Source: Peptococcaceae bacterium (GTDB lineage Bacteria > Bacillota > Desulfitobacteriia > Desulfitobacteriales > Desulfitobacteriaceae). From it: DNA of 6,907 nt. Of the stretch, positions 1 to 6,796 are shown one piece after another (position 1 is the stretch's first letter; the number at the start of each line of letters is the position of its first letter). The stretch is from assembly GCA_031289815.1 (NCBI GenBank), contig JAITOS010000162.1, forward strand, positions 1-6,907, in the 5' to 3' direction. The notes beneath the pieces were generated by a model. The model saw nothing but the letters and a program-made list of their open reading frames with translations. It made no database searches and was not told the DNA's origin. A program made the translations under genes and the position numbers.

Positions 1-2846
1 TCCACGTGATGTTCCGGATCGATCAACGGCAAGCCTACGCCTAATTGCCCATGCAATAGCACCTTTTCCAGATGCAGCTCCATCCGGTTAAAGCGGCGGC
101 CCAAGCCGGCGACAAAAACAATCGGATATTCCAAGCCCTTGCTGCCGTGGATCGTCTGAATGCGTACCAGATTCTTATTCTCTCTCAGCACAGCGGCATT
201 GCCCATATCCTGTCCCTGTCGGCGAAATCTTTCCAGAAAACGCAAGAAGCGAAACAACCCGCGCGAACGCGTCGCCTCAAACTGCCGTGCGCGTTCATAG
301 AGCAGATACAGATTCGCCTGCCGTTGTTTTCCATCCGGCAAGACTCCCGTATAAGCCAGATAATCCGTTTCGTCATAGATTTTCCAGATGAGTTCCGGCA
401 AGGCGCTGCCTCTGGCGAAAGTTCGCCAGGCTTGCAGTCTGTGCCAAAAACTCAGAATCTTATCTTTCAACCCTTCTTCAGAATTCAAGACCGTAGCGGC
501 TTTTTCCTTTAATTCTTCCCAAAGCGGTTGGTAAGCCAGCAGAATATCCTGCATTTGACTTTGCAGCGTTGCGTCCAGCCGCCGATCTTGCTCCAGCGCC
601 GCCCATACGAGAAAAACCAGTAATTCATAGAGCTCCGCGCCCGGATGAAGCGACCGCAAGGTACCCAGCTCCCGACCGTTCAAGCCGCCGAAAGAGGAGC
701 GCAAAACCCCGGCCAGCGGGATATCCTGATGGGGATTATCGATGACGTTGAGCAAAGAGAGCATGGTATCGACTTCCGCCGCTTCAAAGTAGCCGCGGTT
801 AGATTCGCTATAGAGCGGAATCCCCGCGATTTGAAATTCTTCTCGGAAAACAGCGGCGGCGTTTTGCGCGGAGCGCAGTAAAACCACGATATCCGCGTAA
901 TTCGACGGCCTGTAGGCTTGGAGCGTTTTATCGAATACCTGTACCCGGCCAACGAGCCGCCGGATATGTTCGGCGATATAGCGGGCTTCCTGCCGTAATC
1001 CCGGTAAATCTTCCGGCGCCGTCAACCCCGCTTCCGCCTCTTTCTCTGATCCCTCGTCTTGTTCTGATTCCGCGTCCGGCTCTCCTTTCGCGTCGTTCTC
1101 CGCTTCCGAGTCTGGCTCCCCATCGGCGTCCGCCTGATCCGGAGGCTTTATCGCCGCTTGCTGCCGCGCCATGTCGATGAGATACAGGGCGGTTTCGCCT
1201 TGGGCCTGAGCGCTCCCCGAGGCGATTTCCGGATAGCCGGCGCCATATTGCAAGGCCGCCGTCTGATCATAGACAATGCCGCCGGTCTCCGCAATCATGA
1301 TCTGGCTGAAGATCGCGTTGACGCCGTCGATGATTTCTGAACGGCTGCGGAAATTACGATTCAGATGCAGCGCCAGACCCGCGCCTGTTTTCTGCGGAAC
1401 CTCGCCTTCTATTCCCGGATAGTGCTCAAAGGTATTCAATTTTTCTAAAAATATCGTCGGATCCGCCATCCGGAAACGATAAATGCTCTGTTTGATATCG
1501 CCGACCATGAAAAAGCTGGCCGGATTCTCTCCCGTTCTCACCAGCAGCTGTAATAACCGCTCTTGAATCGGATTCGTATCCTGATACTCGTCGATCATCA
1601 CCTCTTGAAATTGGGCTTGCAATTCCAGCGCCGCCGGCGACAGCCCGTCTTCGTTTTCCAGCAATTGCAGCGCTAAGTGTTCCATGTCGCTGTAATCGAT
1701 CACATTGCGCCGCCGTTTCTCCTCCGTATACGCCGTATGAAATTCTATCACCAAAGCGGCCAGCGCCGCGACGATTTCTCCCTGGCCGCTAAAACGCCGC
1801 AGCTGTTCGCCGAGCGGCCAGATAAAATAGCCGCTTACCAAGGCTTTGATTCCCTTTTTAGCTTCGTCTCTCAGCTTGCGCGCTTTTTCCCGCAACTCCG
1901 GGGACGCTTCCGCCGCGAGCGCCGCGGTGGCGTTGCCGTCTATATCTTTATCTTTGCCTTTGTCCGACCGTCTGGCGGCGGGAAGTTTCGGAAAAGACAG
2001 CCCCTTCAAGGCTTCCTCCATCTCCTCCCAGGAGCCTTCTTCCACGGTTTTTATCAAGGCGCGTACCGCTTGCAGATCCTCGCCGACGACGTCCCGGTAC
2101 TGGCTCGGTCCTCCCGGCAAAAGAGCCGTCGCCAGGGAATTTTGCAGACATACGGCGCAGGCGTCCGCCTCGTCCTTGAGTTTTTGGCGGACGGCCTCTC
2201 CCCAGGGACTCGCCAGAAAATCTTCCGGGCTGTCCCAATGATACGCTTCCGCTAAACGCCGCAGCCATATTTCAGGGTGTGCCTGGGTCAGAGAAAAATC
2301 GCTTAGCCGCAAAATGATCGCCGTGAACTGGTCATCAGAGCGATCCTGAATAAACGCCGCCGCCATTTGCTCAAACTGCGGCGTCCCCCGCTCATACCAC
2401 CCTTCCAGCACCTCTCTGAGGACGTCCTGACGCAGCAAGGCAATTTCTCCGGGATCGGCGACGCGAAAGGCCGGATCCAAGCCCAGCCGGTAAAAGTAAC
2501 GGCGAATCAAATCCAGACAAAAGGAGTGCAAATTACAAATCGGCGCTTGATCCAGCAGCACCAACTGCCACAGAATCCAATCCGCCGCCGCTCCGTCTTC
2601 TTCCTTAAAAAGCGCGTCCTCCAGCGCTTTACGCACCCGGCCCGCCATCTCCGCCGCCGCGGCCCGAGTGAAGGTCACGACCAATACTTGGCGGATATCC
2701 AAGCGGGTTTTCGGCTCCAAAATCCGTTTGAGCAGGCGTTCCACCAAGACCGCCGTTTTCCCTGAACCGGCTCCCGCCGCCACCAGCAACTGCCCGTCCA
2801 AATCGATTGCTGCCTGTTGTTCTTTCGTCCATCTCGCGGCGGTCAT
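1..2846 (-). CDS. addA: AddA, ATP-dependent helicase/nuclease subunit A (3' end beyond the window)
   Basis: AddA is the motor and one nuclease of AddAB, which resects double-strand DNA ends for RecA-dependent repair. The frame is open from ATG at 2846 to the window edge: 948 codons, no internal stop. Superfamily 1A (UvrD/Rep-like) helicase motifs appear in order: Q-motif-like WTKEQ (6-10), Walker A AAGAGSGKT (23-31, K30), Ia VTFTRAAAAEM (57-67), Ib NLHSFC (105-110), Walker B IDEYQDTN (D419, E420), motif III VGDIKQSIYRFR (448-459), NFRSRSE (from 498) and IHGSKGLEYP (899-908, K903). Family members run about 1200-1250 residues, so motif VI and the C-terminal RecB-like nuclease are off the window and unchecked. 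The start overlaps the addB stop as ATGA, with AGGAGG 10 bases upstream, implying translational coupling. Two charged low-complexity linkers occur, around 290-330 (Lys/Asp/Ala) and 570-606 (acidic, partly duplicated). Identification is by motif and order of domains; RexA is the same protein under another name. Confidence 0.97.
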   Translation of the reverse strand, partial: MTAARWTKEQQAAIDLDGQLLVAAGAGSGKTAVLVERLLKRILEPKTRLDIRQVLVVTFTRAAAAEMAGRVRKALEDALFKEEDGAAADWILWQLVLLDQAPICNLHSFCLDLIRRYFYRLGLDPAFRVADPGEIALLRQDVLREVLEGWYERGTPQFEQMAAAFIQDRSDDQFTAIILRLSDFSLTQAHPEIWLRRLAEAYHWDSPEDFLASPWGEAVRQKLKDEADACAVCLQNSLATALLPGGPSQYRDVVGEDLQAVRALIKTVEEGSWEEMEEALKGLSFPKLPAARRSDKGKDKDIDGNATAALAAEASPELREKARKLRDEAKKGIKALVSGYFIWPLGEQLRRFSGQGEIVAALAALVIEFHTAYTEEKRRRNVIDYSDMEHLALQLLENEDGLSPAALELQAQFQEVMIDEYQDTNPIQERLLQLLVRTGENPASFFMVGDIKQSIYRFRMADPTIFLEKLNTFEHYPGIEGEVPQKTGAGLALHLNRNFRSRSEIIDGVNAIFSQIMIAETGGIVYDQTAALQYGAGYPEIASGSAQAQGETALYLIDMARQQAAIKPPDQADADGEPDSEAENDAKGEPDAESEQDEGSEKEAEAGLTAPEDLPGLRQEARYIAEHIRRLVGRVQVFDKTLQAYRPSNYADIVVLLRSAQNAAAVFREEFQIAGIPLYSESNRGYFEAAEVDTMLSLLNVIDNPHQDIPLAGVLRSSFGGLNGRELGTLRSLHPGAELYELLVFLVWAALEQDRRLDATLQSQMQDILLAYQPLWEELKEKAATVLNSEEGLKDKILSFWHRLQAWRTFARGSALPELIWKIYDETDYLAYTGVLPDGKQRQANLYLLYERARQFEATRSRGLFRFLRFLERFRRQGQDMGNAAVLRENKNLVRIQTIHGSKGLEYPIVFVAGLGRRFNRMELHLEKVLLHGQLGVGLPLIDPEHHV

Positions 2847-5800
2847 TGGCTTTCCCCCTCCTGATCCCCTGTTCTGGCGCGCATCGCCGTCAAGGCTTGC
2901 CGGTCTTTTAGCTTCTTCAGCACCCGAAAATGATTCTCTGGCAGGCGCGTATCAAAATGACAGACCGGATGGTAGGCGCAATAGGCGCAGGCGTTCTTCT
3001 CTCCGTAGCGGTAAGGATTGGCCCCAATTTCTCCCGCCAGCATCCGTCCTCCCGTCGTCTGCAACCACGTATGTAAATATTGCCGCAGCAAGGTGAATTC
3101 AGCTTCCGTCAGCGTCTTCGTCCTGCCGCTCGCCGTCCCGGTCCGCTCATTGAGCTTAATCCCCAGGATTTCTGACCCCGCCGCCGGAATACGGGCGTCC
3201 ATTCGTTCGAGAATCTGCTGATCCGCCAAAAGATAGCCCGTGATCTTTAATGCCTTGCCGCGCAGGGTTTCAATCTCCTCCTCCCGCAGCTGCCGGTCCG
3301 CCTTGATATCGGGGTCGATGATCGGAAAATAAATAAATCCGGCGGGCACAAGCGCGGTTTCTCCCTCCTTCGTTCCGGCAAACCACAGCTCCGCCCCGTT
3401 AAACACCGTATCCAAATAGGCCAGCCCCTGCACGCTCAGGCCATAAAGCACCTGATCCAGCGAAACGACCGGCGGGCTGGATTTATAATCGATGATCCGC
3501 AAATAGACGCGCTGATTCCATTGCAGATGATCCAGCCGGTCGATCTGACCGCGCAATACCAGATCACGATCCCCCTCCAAAGCAATTTGCTGGCCGCTAA
3601 GCTGTTCCCCCGGTCCGAACGCTATCTCCATCCCGACCGGCATAAATTCTCCCCGTCTGGCTAATTCGGCTAAAACGCTCGCTGAATAGGTCACGGTTTT
3701 TTGCAGGCGGCGGGTTAAATAGCGCGCTTTGGCCGTATGGGCAAAAGATTTATATTCCCGGCTTTGCAGCAATTGATCCGTAATGTCCCCCACGCGCCGC
3801 CCGATTTCCTGCCGCTCCAGGTCTTCCCAACGGCCTCCTTCGGCGGCAAGCTCCGTTCCTAAGCGACAGAGAATGGCATGAAAAAAATCACCCATATGCT
3901 GCCGCCCCATCTCCAGCCGTTTCCGTTCCCGCAGCCGCAAGCCAAAGCCCGCGTAATGGGCGAAGGGACAAGCGGCAAAGCGCTCCAACCTGGAGACGCT
4001 CGTCGTCAGCCGCCGTCCATAAAGGCTCTGCGCCAATTCTCGGGGAATATTACCTTCCTGATTGCGTCTTTGCGCCGCTTGCCGAAGCCGGTCGTCATAC
4101 GTTCTCGCCCCTGGATCCTGCCGCATCCAAGCCTGAAGCGCTTGCCACAGGGGAGTTTCCTCTTTTCGCTCCAAAGAGTTGAATTTCGCGGCGTAGATTC
4201 GTTTCAGCGGTTTTATATGACTGACCACCGCCAGCGTTTCTTCCTGATCCAGGCCATACTCTTCCTCCAGCCAGGGAAACCAGCCTTTTAGTTTGGCAAT
4301 GACAGGGGATACCTCGATACTTTGCCCATCCTCCTGACAAAGAGGATAACTGATCATGAGCTTTTCTCTGGCCCTGGTCAGCGCCATATAGACATAATAT
4401 TGTTCATCATAGCTGTCGCTCAGCCCTTTGGCGGCGATGCGAACTCCCGCTTGAGCGATGCGTTCCCGATCCGCCGGACTGAATAAGCCGTCAACCTCCA
4501 CACGGGCCGGAAATTCACCGTCACTCGCCCCCAGAATGATCATGGCCTTTACTTCCGGGTTTTGCGACCGATCCAGAGAGCCGATCAAGACCTGATCCAC
4601 TCCCGGCGGGATGAAGCCCAGGGCAATATTTTCTAAACCGGACGTGAGAATCGAAGCGTACTCCTCCAGGCTCACCAGCTGTTCGCCCAAGCCCCGAACC
4701 AACTCGTCCAGCACTTGCAGCACCGCCTCCCAGATCTGCAATTGGCAGCTCGATTCACGGAAACGTCCGTCGCTGCGCTCTCGCTCCGCCCATTGCGTCA
4801 GGGTATGGGAAACCTGTAATGCTTCCAGCAATTCATGCAGCGCCTGCGTGATCACCGCCACGGATAGCGGCTCCTTCGCCGGGCAAGCCGCGATAAACGG
4901 CTGAAACAGCTCCCTGATCCGTAAACGGGCGCGGTCGATTTCTTGCCGCAAGGTTTCCCGTACTTCCGACCCCTCATCAAAATCCCACGCTTTCTCTTGC
5001 AGCCAATCCCTCGCTTGCAGACCGTGCGCCAGAAAATAATTCTCCAGCCGGTCGATCACATCACGGCTGATCGGAAAAAAATCCGTCTTCAGACAGCGAA
5101 AGAGCGGTTCATACGCCCAATGGGACGCCGCCGCTTCCAGTACGCCGAGCATGAACTCAATGAGCGGATGGTGCATCACCGGCCGCTTAAAATCAAGAAA
5201 ACAGGGGATCTGATAGTCAGCAAAGACCTGTTCGATATATTCCTGATAATGCCGCAGCTGACGGCTGGCGACCGCCATGTCTCGCCAACGCCAGCCTTTT
5301 TCCCGCGCCAGCCGCCGCAGCTCCCGCGCGGCGATTTCCACTTCATGACGCCGGTTAGCCGCCGCCAACAGGCGAATCGTCTGCTCTTCCCTGACCTCGT
5401 CCGGCTTGCGGCCTTTTTCTTCGTCCGCTGACAACGTCTCTTGACGGCGATAGGAAAAGAAGTTTTTTTCCAGGAGCGCCAGAGCCTCTTCGTCGTAACG
5501 CCGAGGTTGCTCCAGAATTACCGGCGCAGCCACCGGTATCCCAGCCAGACGCGCCAATTGCCGGATTTCCTGATACGTTTCTTGTTGGGTATAAAAGATG
5601 GTTTCCCGACGCTGAAAAGAAACCGTTTTGCCATCTCTAAGTAAAGCGTCCGTATTCAGGTTGAGCGATAGATGAATCTCTTCCGCCCGACGCATAAGTT
5701 GGTACAGTACCTCGAACTCCTGTGGGGTAAAACCTTTAAAGCCGTCAATCCAAATCCTGGCGCCTTCCAGACTTGCCGCCAGAGGCAAACGCTCCACCAG

Positions 5801-6343
5801 CGCGTCCAAGACGTCATGGCTATCCTGAAACGTCTCTTTTAAACCTTCGTTATACGCCTGATAGAGCAACGCTACATCCGCTAATTTGTCGGCCAAATCG
5901 CTGTGATCCTCTTGAAGCGCGCGCAGCTGTTCCGGTTGAATACGGTAGGTTTTACATTCGCCAATCGCTTGCGCCAGCTTGGCGGCCATCCCCGGTTTTT
6001 CCGCCGAGGCGGCGAACGCCCTTAAATCCAGGCGATGCTGCAAAAGCAAGCGTTTTAAGATCATCGCCTGGCCGATTTCACTCAGTTGAACCTCTTGCGC
6101 GCCGCCCGTCTCCGCTAATATCCGCCAGGCTAAGCGCCGAAAACTCAGCACTTGGGCGCGCAGCGTCCCCCCCAGGCCAAACTGATTGGCCAAGGTAAGC
6201 TCCATATGGTGCGTAGCCTGCTCCGGCACCAGTAAGATCAGCGGTTTCCCCAGGGGATCCTCCTGTTGCAGACGGCTGATCTCTTGCAGACACAGGGTAC
6301 TCTTCCCCGTTCCGGCGCGGCCAAGGATGAAGCGCAATCTCAA
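2843..6343 (-). CDS. addB: AddB, ATP-dependent helicase/nuclease subunit B
   Basis: AddB is the partner of AddA. It carries the second RecB-like nuclease domain and an Fe-S cluster, and its helicase-like domain is known in the family to lack motor function and to help recognise Chi. The protein is complete at 1166 residues, the usual family size. Visible landmarks are Walker A GRAGTGKS (8-15), IDGFKGFTPQE (199-209), SLDRSQNPEVKAMIILGASDG (from 589) and a degenerate motif VI-like MALTRAREKL (653-662). The C-terminal nuclease shows GDFFHAI with H822, then GQIDRLD (D935) and IDYKSS (D952, K954), matching the catalytic Asp/Asp-Lys pattern of RecB-family nucleases. Four cysteines fit the family's Fe-S ligands: C792 in AACPFAHY, and C1119, C1122 and C1128 spaced C-x2-C-x5-C near the C terminus. 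The start is TTG at 6343, chosen because AGGAG lies 8 bases upstream and no in-frame ATG precedes it. The gene is promoter-proximal in an addB-addA operon. No damage or foreign composition is evident. RexB is the equivalent name in some lineages. Confidence 0.98.
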   Translation of the reverse strand: MRLRFILGRAGTGKSTLCLQEISRLQQEDPLGKPLILLVPEQATHHMELTLANQFGLGGTLRAQVLSFRRLAWRILAETGGAQEVQLSEIGQAMILKRLLLQHRLDLRAFAASAEKPGMAAKLAQAIGECKTYRIQPEQLRALQEDHSDLADKLADVALLYQAYNEGLKETFQDSHDVLDALVERLPLAASLEGARIWIDGFKGFTPQEFEVLYQLMRRAEEIHLSLNLNTDALLRDGKTVSFQRRETIFYTQQETYQEIRQLARLAGIPVAAPVILEQPRRYDEEALALLEKNFFSYRRQETLSADEEKGRKPDEVREEQTIRLLAAANRRHEVEIAARELRRLAREKGWRWRDMAVASRQLRHYQEYIEQVFADYQIPCFLDFKRPVMHHPLIEFMLGVLEAAASHWAYEPLFRCLKTDFFPISRDVIDRLENYFLAHGLQARDWLQEKAWDFDEGSEVRETLRQEIDRARLRIRELFQPFIAACPAKEPLSVAVITQALHELLEALQVSHTLTQWAERERSDGRFRESSCQLQIWEAVLQVLDELVRGLGEQLVSLEEYASILTSGLENIALGFIPPGVDQVLIGSLDRSQNPEVKAMIILGASDGEFPARVEVDGLFSPADRERIAQAGVRIAAKGLSDSYDEQYYVYMALTRAREKLMISYPLCQEDGQSIEVSPVIAKLKGWFPWLEEEYGLDQEETLAVVSHIKPLKRIYAAKFNSLERKEETPLWQALQAWMRQDPGARTYDDRLRQAAQRRNQEGNIPRELAQSLYGRRLTTSVSRLERFAACPFAHYAGFGLRLRERKRLEMGRQHMGDFFHAILCRLGTELAAEGGRWEDLERQEIGRRVGDITDQLLQSREYKSFAHTAKARYLTRRLQKTVTYSASVLAELARRGEFMPVGMEIAFGPGEQLSGQQIALEGDRDLVLRGQIDRLDHLQWNQRVYLRIIDYKSSPPVVSLDQVLYGLSVQGLAYLDTVFNGAELWFAGTKEGETALVPAGFIYFPIIDPDIKADRQLREEEIETLRGKALKITGYLLADQQILERMDARIPAAGSEILGIKLNERTGTASGRTKTLTEAEFTLLRQYLHTWLQTTGGRMLAGEIGANPYRYGEKNACAYCAYHPVCHFDTRLPENHFRVLKKLKDRQALTAMRARTGDQEGESQ
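2857..2862 (-). promoter_or_regulatory. Ribosome binding site of addA inside the end of addB
   Basis: The minus strand reads AGGAGG followed by GGGAAAGCCA and then ATG at 2846. The site lies within the last codons of addB (encoding the QEGESQ end) and fixes the addA start. Together with the 4-base ATGA overlap it suggests that ribosomes finishing addB start addA directly, which would keep the two subunits in balance. Confidence 0.85.
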
Positions 6344-6351
6344 TACGATCT

Positions 6352-6356
6352 CTCCT
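6352..6356 (-). promoter_or_regulatory. Ribosome binding site of addB selecting a TTG start
   Basis: The minus strand reads AGGAG, then AGATCGTA (8 bases), then TTG at 6343. The strong site at ideal spacing supports a TTG start, giving a protein that begins (M)RLRFILGRAGTGKS with Walker A near the N terminus, as usual for AddB. A second TTG two codons later (6337) is worse placed. Confidence 0.8.
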
Positions 6357-6382
6357 CTCAGAGGGCCTCACATTCTTAACCT

Positions 6383-6391
6383 ATTATATCA
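6383..6391 (-). promoter_or_regulatory. Extended -10 promoter of the addBA operon
   Basis: The minus strand carries TGATATAAT, a perfect TATAAT box with the TG of an extended -10 element. The hexamer 17 bases upstream is GTGGCG, which is not a recognisable -35 box, so the promoter would rely on the extended -10. Transcription would start near 6376, giving a leader of about 33 bases that contains the addB ribosome binding site. The GC-rich spacer holds the short inverted repeat GGCG/CGCC (6397-6400 with 6406-6409). Confidence 0.65.
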
Positions 6392-6441
6392 CAGCGGGCG
6401 TTCCGCGCCACAGGCTATAGTAGCATGATTGCCAATTTTCC

Positions 6442-6450
6442 TGCCATAAT
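6442..6450 (+). promoter_or_regulatory. Possible extended -10 element on the plus strand
   Basis: TGCCATAAT matches an extended -10 (TG-N-CATAAT, one mismatch to TATAAT). There is no -35 box at the right distance. Its only interest is its position: transcription would start near 6457, inside the first arm of the inverted repeat, and reach the T-rich run after the second arm, giving a transcript of about 90 bases divergent from addB. Such matches also occur by chance. Confidence 0.2.
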
Positions 6451-6454
6451 GTTC

Positions 6455-6536
6455 GCGGAATTTAACGTTCGCTGTTATGGATAAGGGTGCTTCCGTTTGC
6501 TTTTTGCCGGGAAGCGCAAAGGGCGAACGATTCCGC
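6455..6536. repeat. 82-bp nested inverted-repeat element upstream of addB
   Basis: The outer arms pair as GCGGAAT (6455-6461) with ATTCCGC (6530-6536) and CGTTCGC (6466-6472) with GCGAACG (6523-6529). That gives 14 perfect pairs interrupted only by a TTAA bulge (6462-6465). Inside lies a second hairpin, GTGCTTCC (6487-6494) with GGAAGCGC (6510-6517), including one G-T wobble. On the plus strand the 3' arm runs straight into TTTTCTCTTT (6537-6546), as in a factor-independent terminator, although no plus-strand gene lies upstream. It could be a small RNA, a repeated extragenic palindromic element, or a structured regulatory site. The pairing is directly visible; the function is unknown. Confidence 0.7.
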
Positions 6537-6661
6537 TTTTCTCTTTACCTGTAACTCTATTGCAAAAATGGTTGGATAAACTGTATGAGCATCACAACCG
6601 CTGCCCCCAATTCTACTGTGCCTTTAATAGCCTGTAATCCCACAACCAACCCCAGACAGAC

Positions 6662-6701
6662 ACAAAAGAGAGCCTTTAGAATCCGTTTCTAAAAACTCTC
6701 T
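6662..6701 (-). terminator. Probable intrinsic terminator of ftsK
   Basis: The minus-strand RNA can form a 14-bp stem, GAGAGTTTTTAGAA (6700-6687) with TTCTAAAGGCTCTC (6681-6668), closed by the loop ACGGA and followed at once by TTTTGTG. Two of the pairs are G-U, so the stem is complete only in minus-strand RNA; on the plus strand the same positions are C-A mismatches and no T run follows. The stem is AT-rich, so its efficiency is uncertain. It lies about 95 bases after the ftsK stop and would separate ftsK from addBA. Confidence 0.65.
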
Positions 6702-6706
6702 CGCCA

Positions 6707-6733
6707 CGAAATTATCACCTGGTGATAATTTCG
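6707..6733. repeat. Perfect 27-bp palindrome with 13-bp arms
   Basis: CGAAATTATCACC (6707-6719) and GGTGATAATTTCG (6721-6733) are exact reverse complements around a single central T (6720). The element lies between the ftsK stop and its terminator hairpin. Such a tight, long dyad fits a dimeric protein's binding site or a very stable RNA stem in the ftsK 3' region. No T run follows directly on either strand, so it is not a canonical terminator by itself. TCGCCA occurs at both its edges (6701-6706 and 6731-6736). Confidence 0.9.
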
Positions 6734-6737
6734 CCAG

Positions 6738-6748
6738 CGGCTTCGCCG
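6738..6748. repeat. Short hairpin CGGC-TTC-GCCG
   Basis: A 4-bp GC stem with a 3-base loop lies between the ftsK stop and the 27-bp palindrome. With the palindrome and the terminator it makes three consecutive stems in the presumed ftsK 3' untranslated region. On its own it is too short to be significant. Confidence 0.4.
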
Positions 6749-6796
6749 TCAAATCCCACAGATTCAACGGTATACGCTAACCCCGAACCAAGAAAC

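Larger units (their letters stand above)
6344..6796. other. Intergenic region between ftsK and addB, no convincing gene
   Basis: This 453-bp stretch is more AT-rich than the flanking genes, and I found no open frame with a credible start and ribosome binding site on either strand. From the addB side it holds the addB ribosome binding site and extended -10 promoter, then an 82-bp nested inverted repeat with GCGAAC motifs (6451-6536). About 120 bp of unremarkable sequence follows, then the ftsK terminator hairpin (6668-6700), a perfect 27-bp palindrome (6707-6733) and a small hairpin (6738-6748). Nothing resembles a tRNA, rRNA, insertion sequence or CRISPR unit. Confidence 0.75.

Noticed and set aside
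1677..2255. Long plus-strand open frame of 192 codons opposite addA, and similar ones opposite addB (4943-5431, 5773-6198).
   Set aside because: They are antisense to well-supported conserved genes, have no recognisable domains or ribosome binding sites, and are expected from codon bias in GC-rich genes.
6445..6472. Possible dif/XerCD site suggested by CATAATGT followed by TTTAAC.
   Set aside because: The second arm does not give the TTATGTTAA half, and the central spacing is wrong; only the first half resembles dif.
6451..6472. LexA (SOS) box upstream of addB.
   Set aside because: Only CGAAC half-sites occur; no GAAC-N4-GTTC dyad is present, so it is kept only as a motif cluster and not annotated as an operator.
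6444..6480. Inverted repeat CCATAA (6444-6449) with TTATGG (6475-6480).
   Set aside because: Six base pairs across a 25-base loop are weak and compete with the much longer 6455-6536 pairing.
6560..6688. Open frame on the minus strand of 43 codons, hydrophobic (KRILKALFCVCLGLVVGLQ... to FLQ), like a small membrane peptide.
   Set aside because: Its only ATG is 11 codons from the end, no ribosome binding site precedes any alternative start, and its 5' part coincides with the ftsK terminator hairpin and T run.
6624..6707. Minus-strand GTG frame of 27 codons starting VAREFLETDSK.
   Set aside because: No ribosome binding site, very short, overlaps both the palindrome edge and the terminator, and matches no protein I recognise.
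6715..6795. Minus-strand frame reading FLGSGLAYTVESVGFDGEAAGEIITR just after the ftsK stop.
   Set aside because: It has no ATG or supported start, and an open stretch of about 26 codons is common by chance; I could not link it to any protein.
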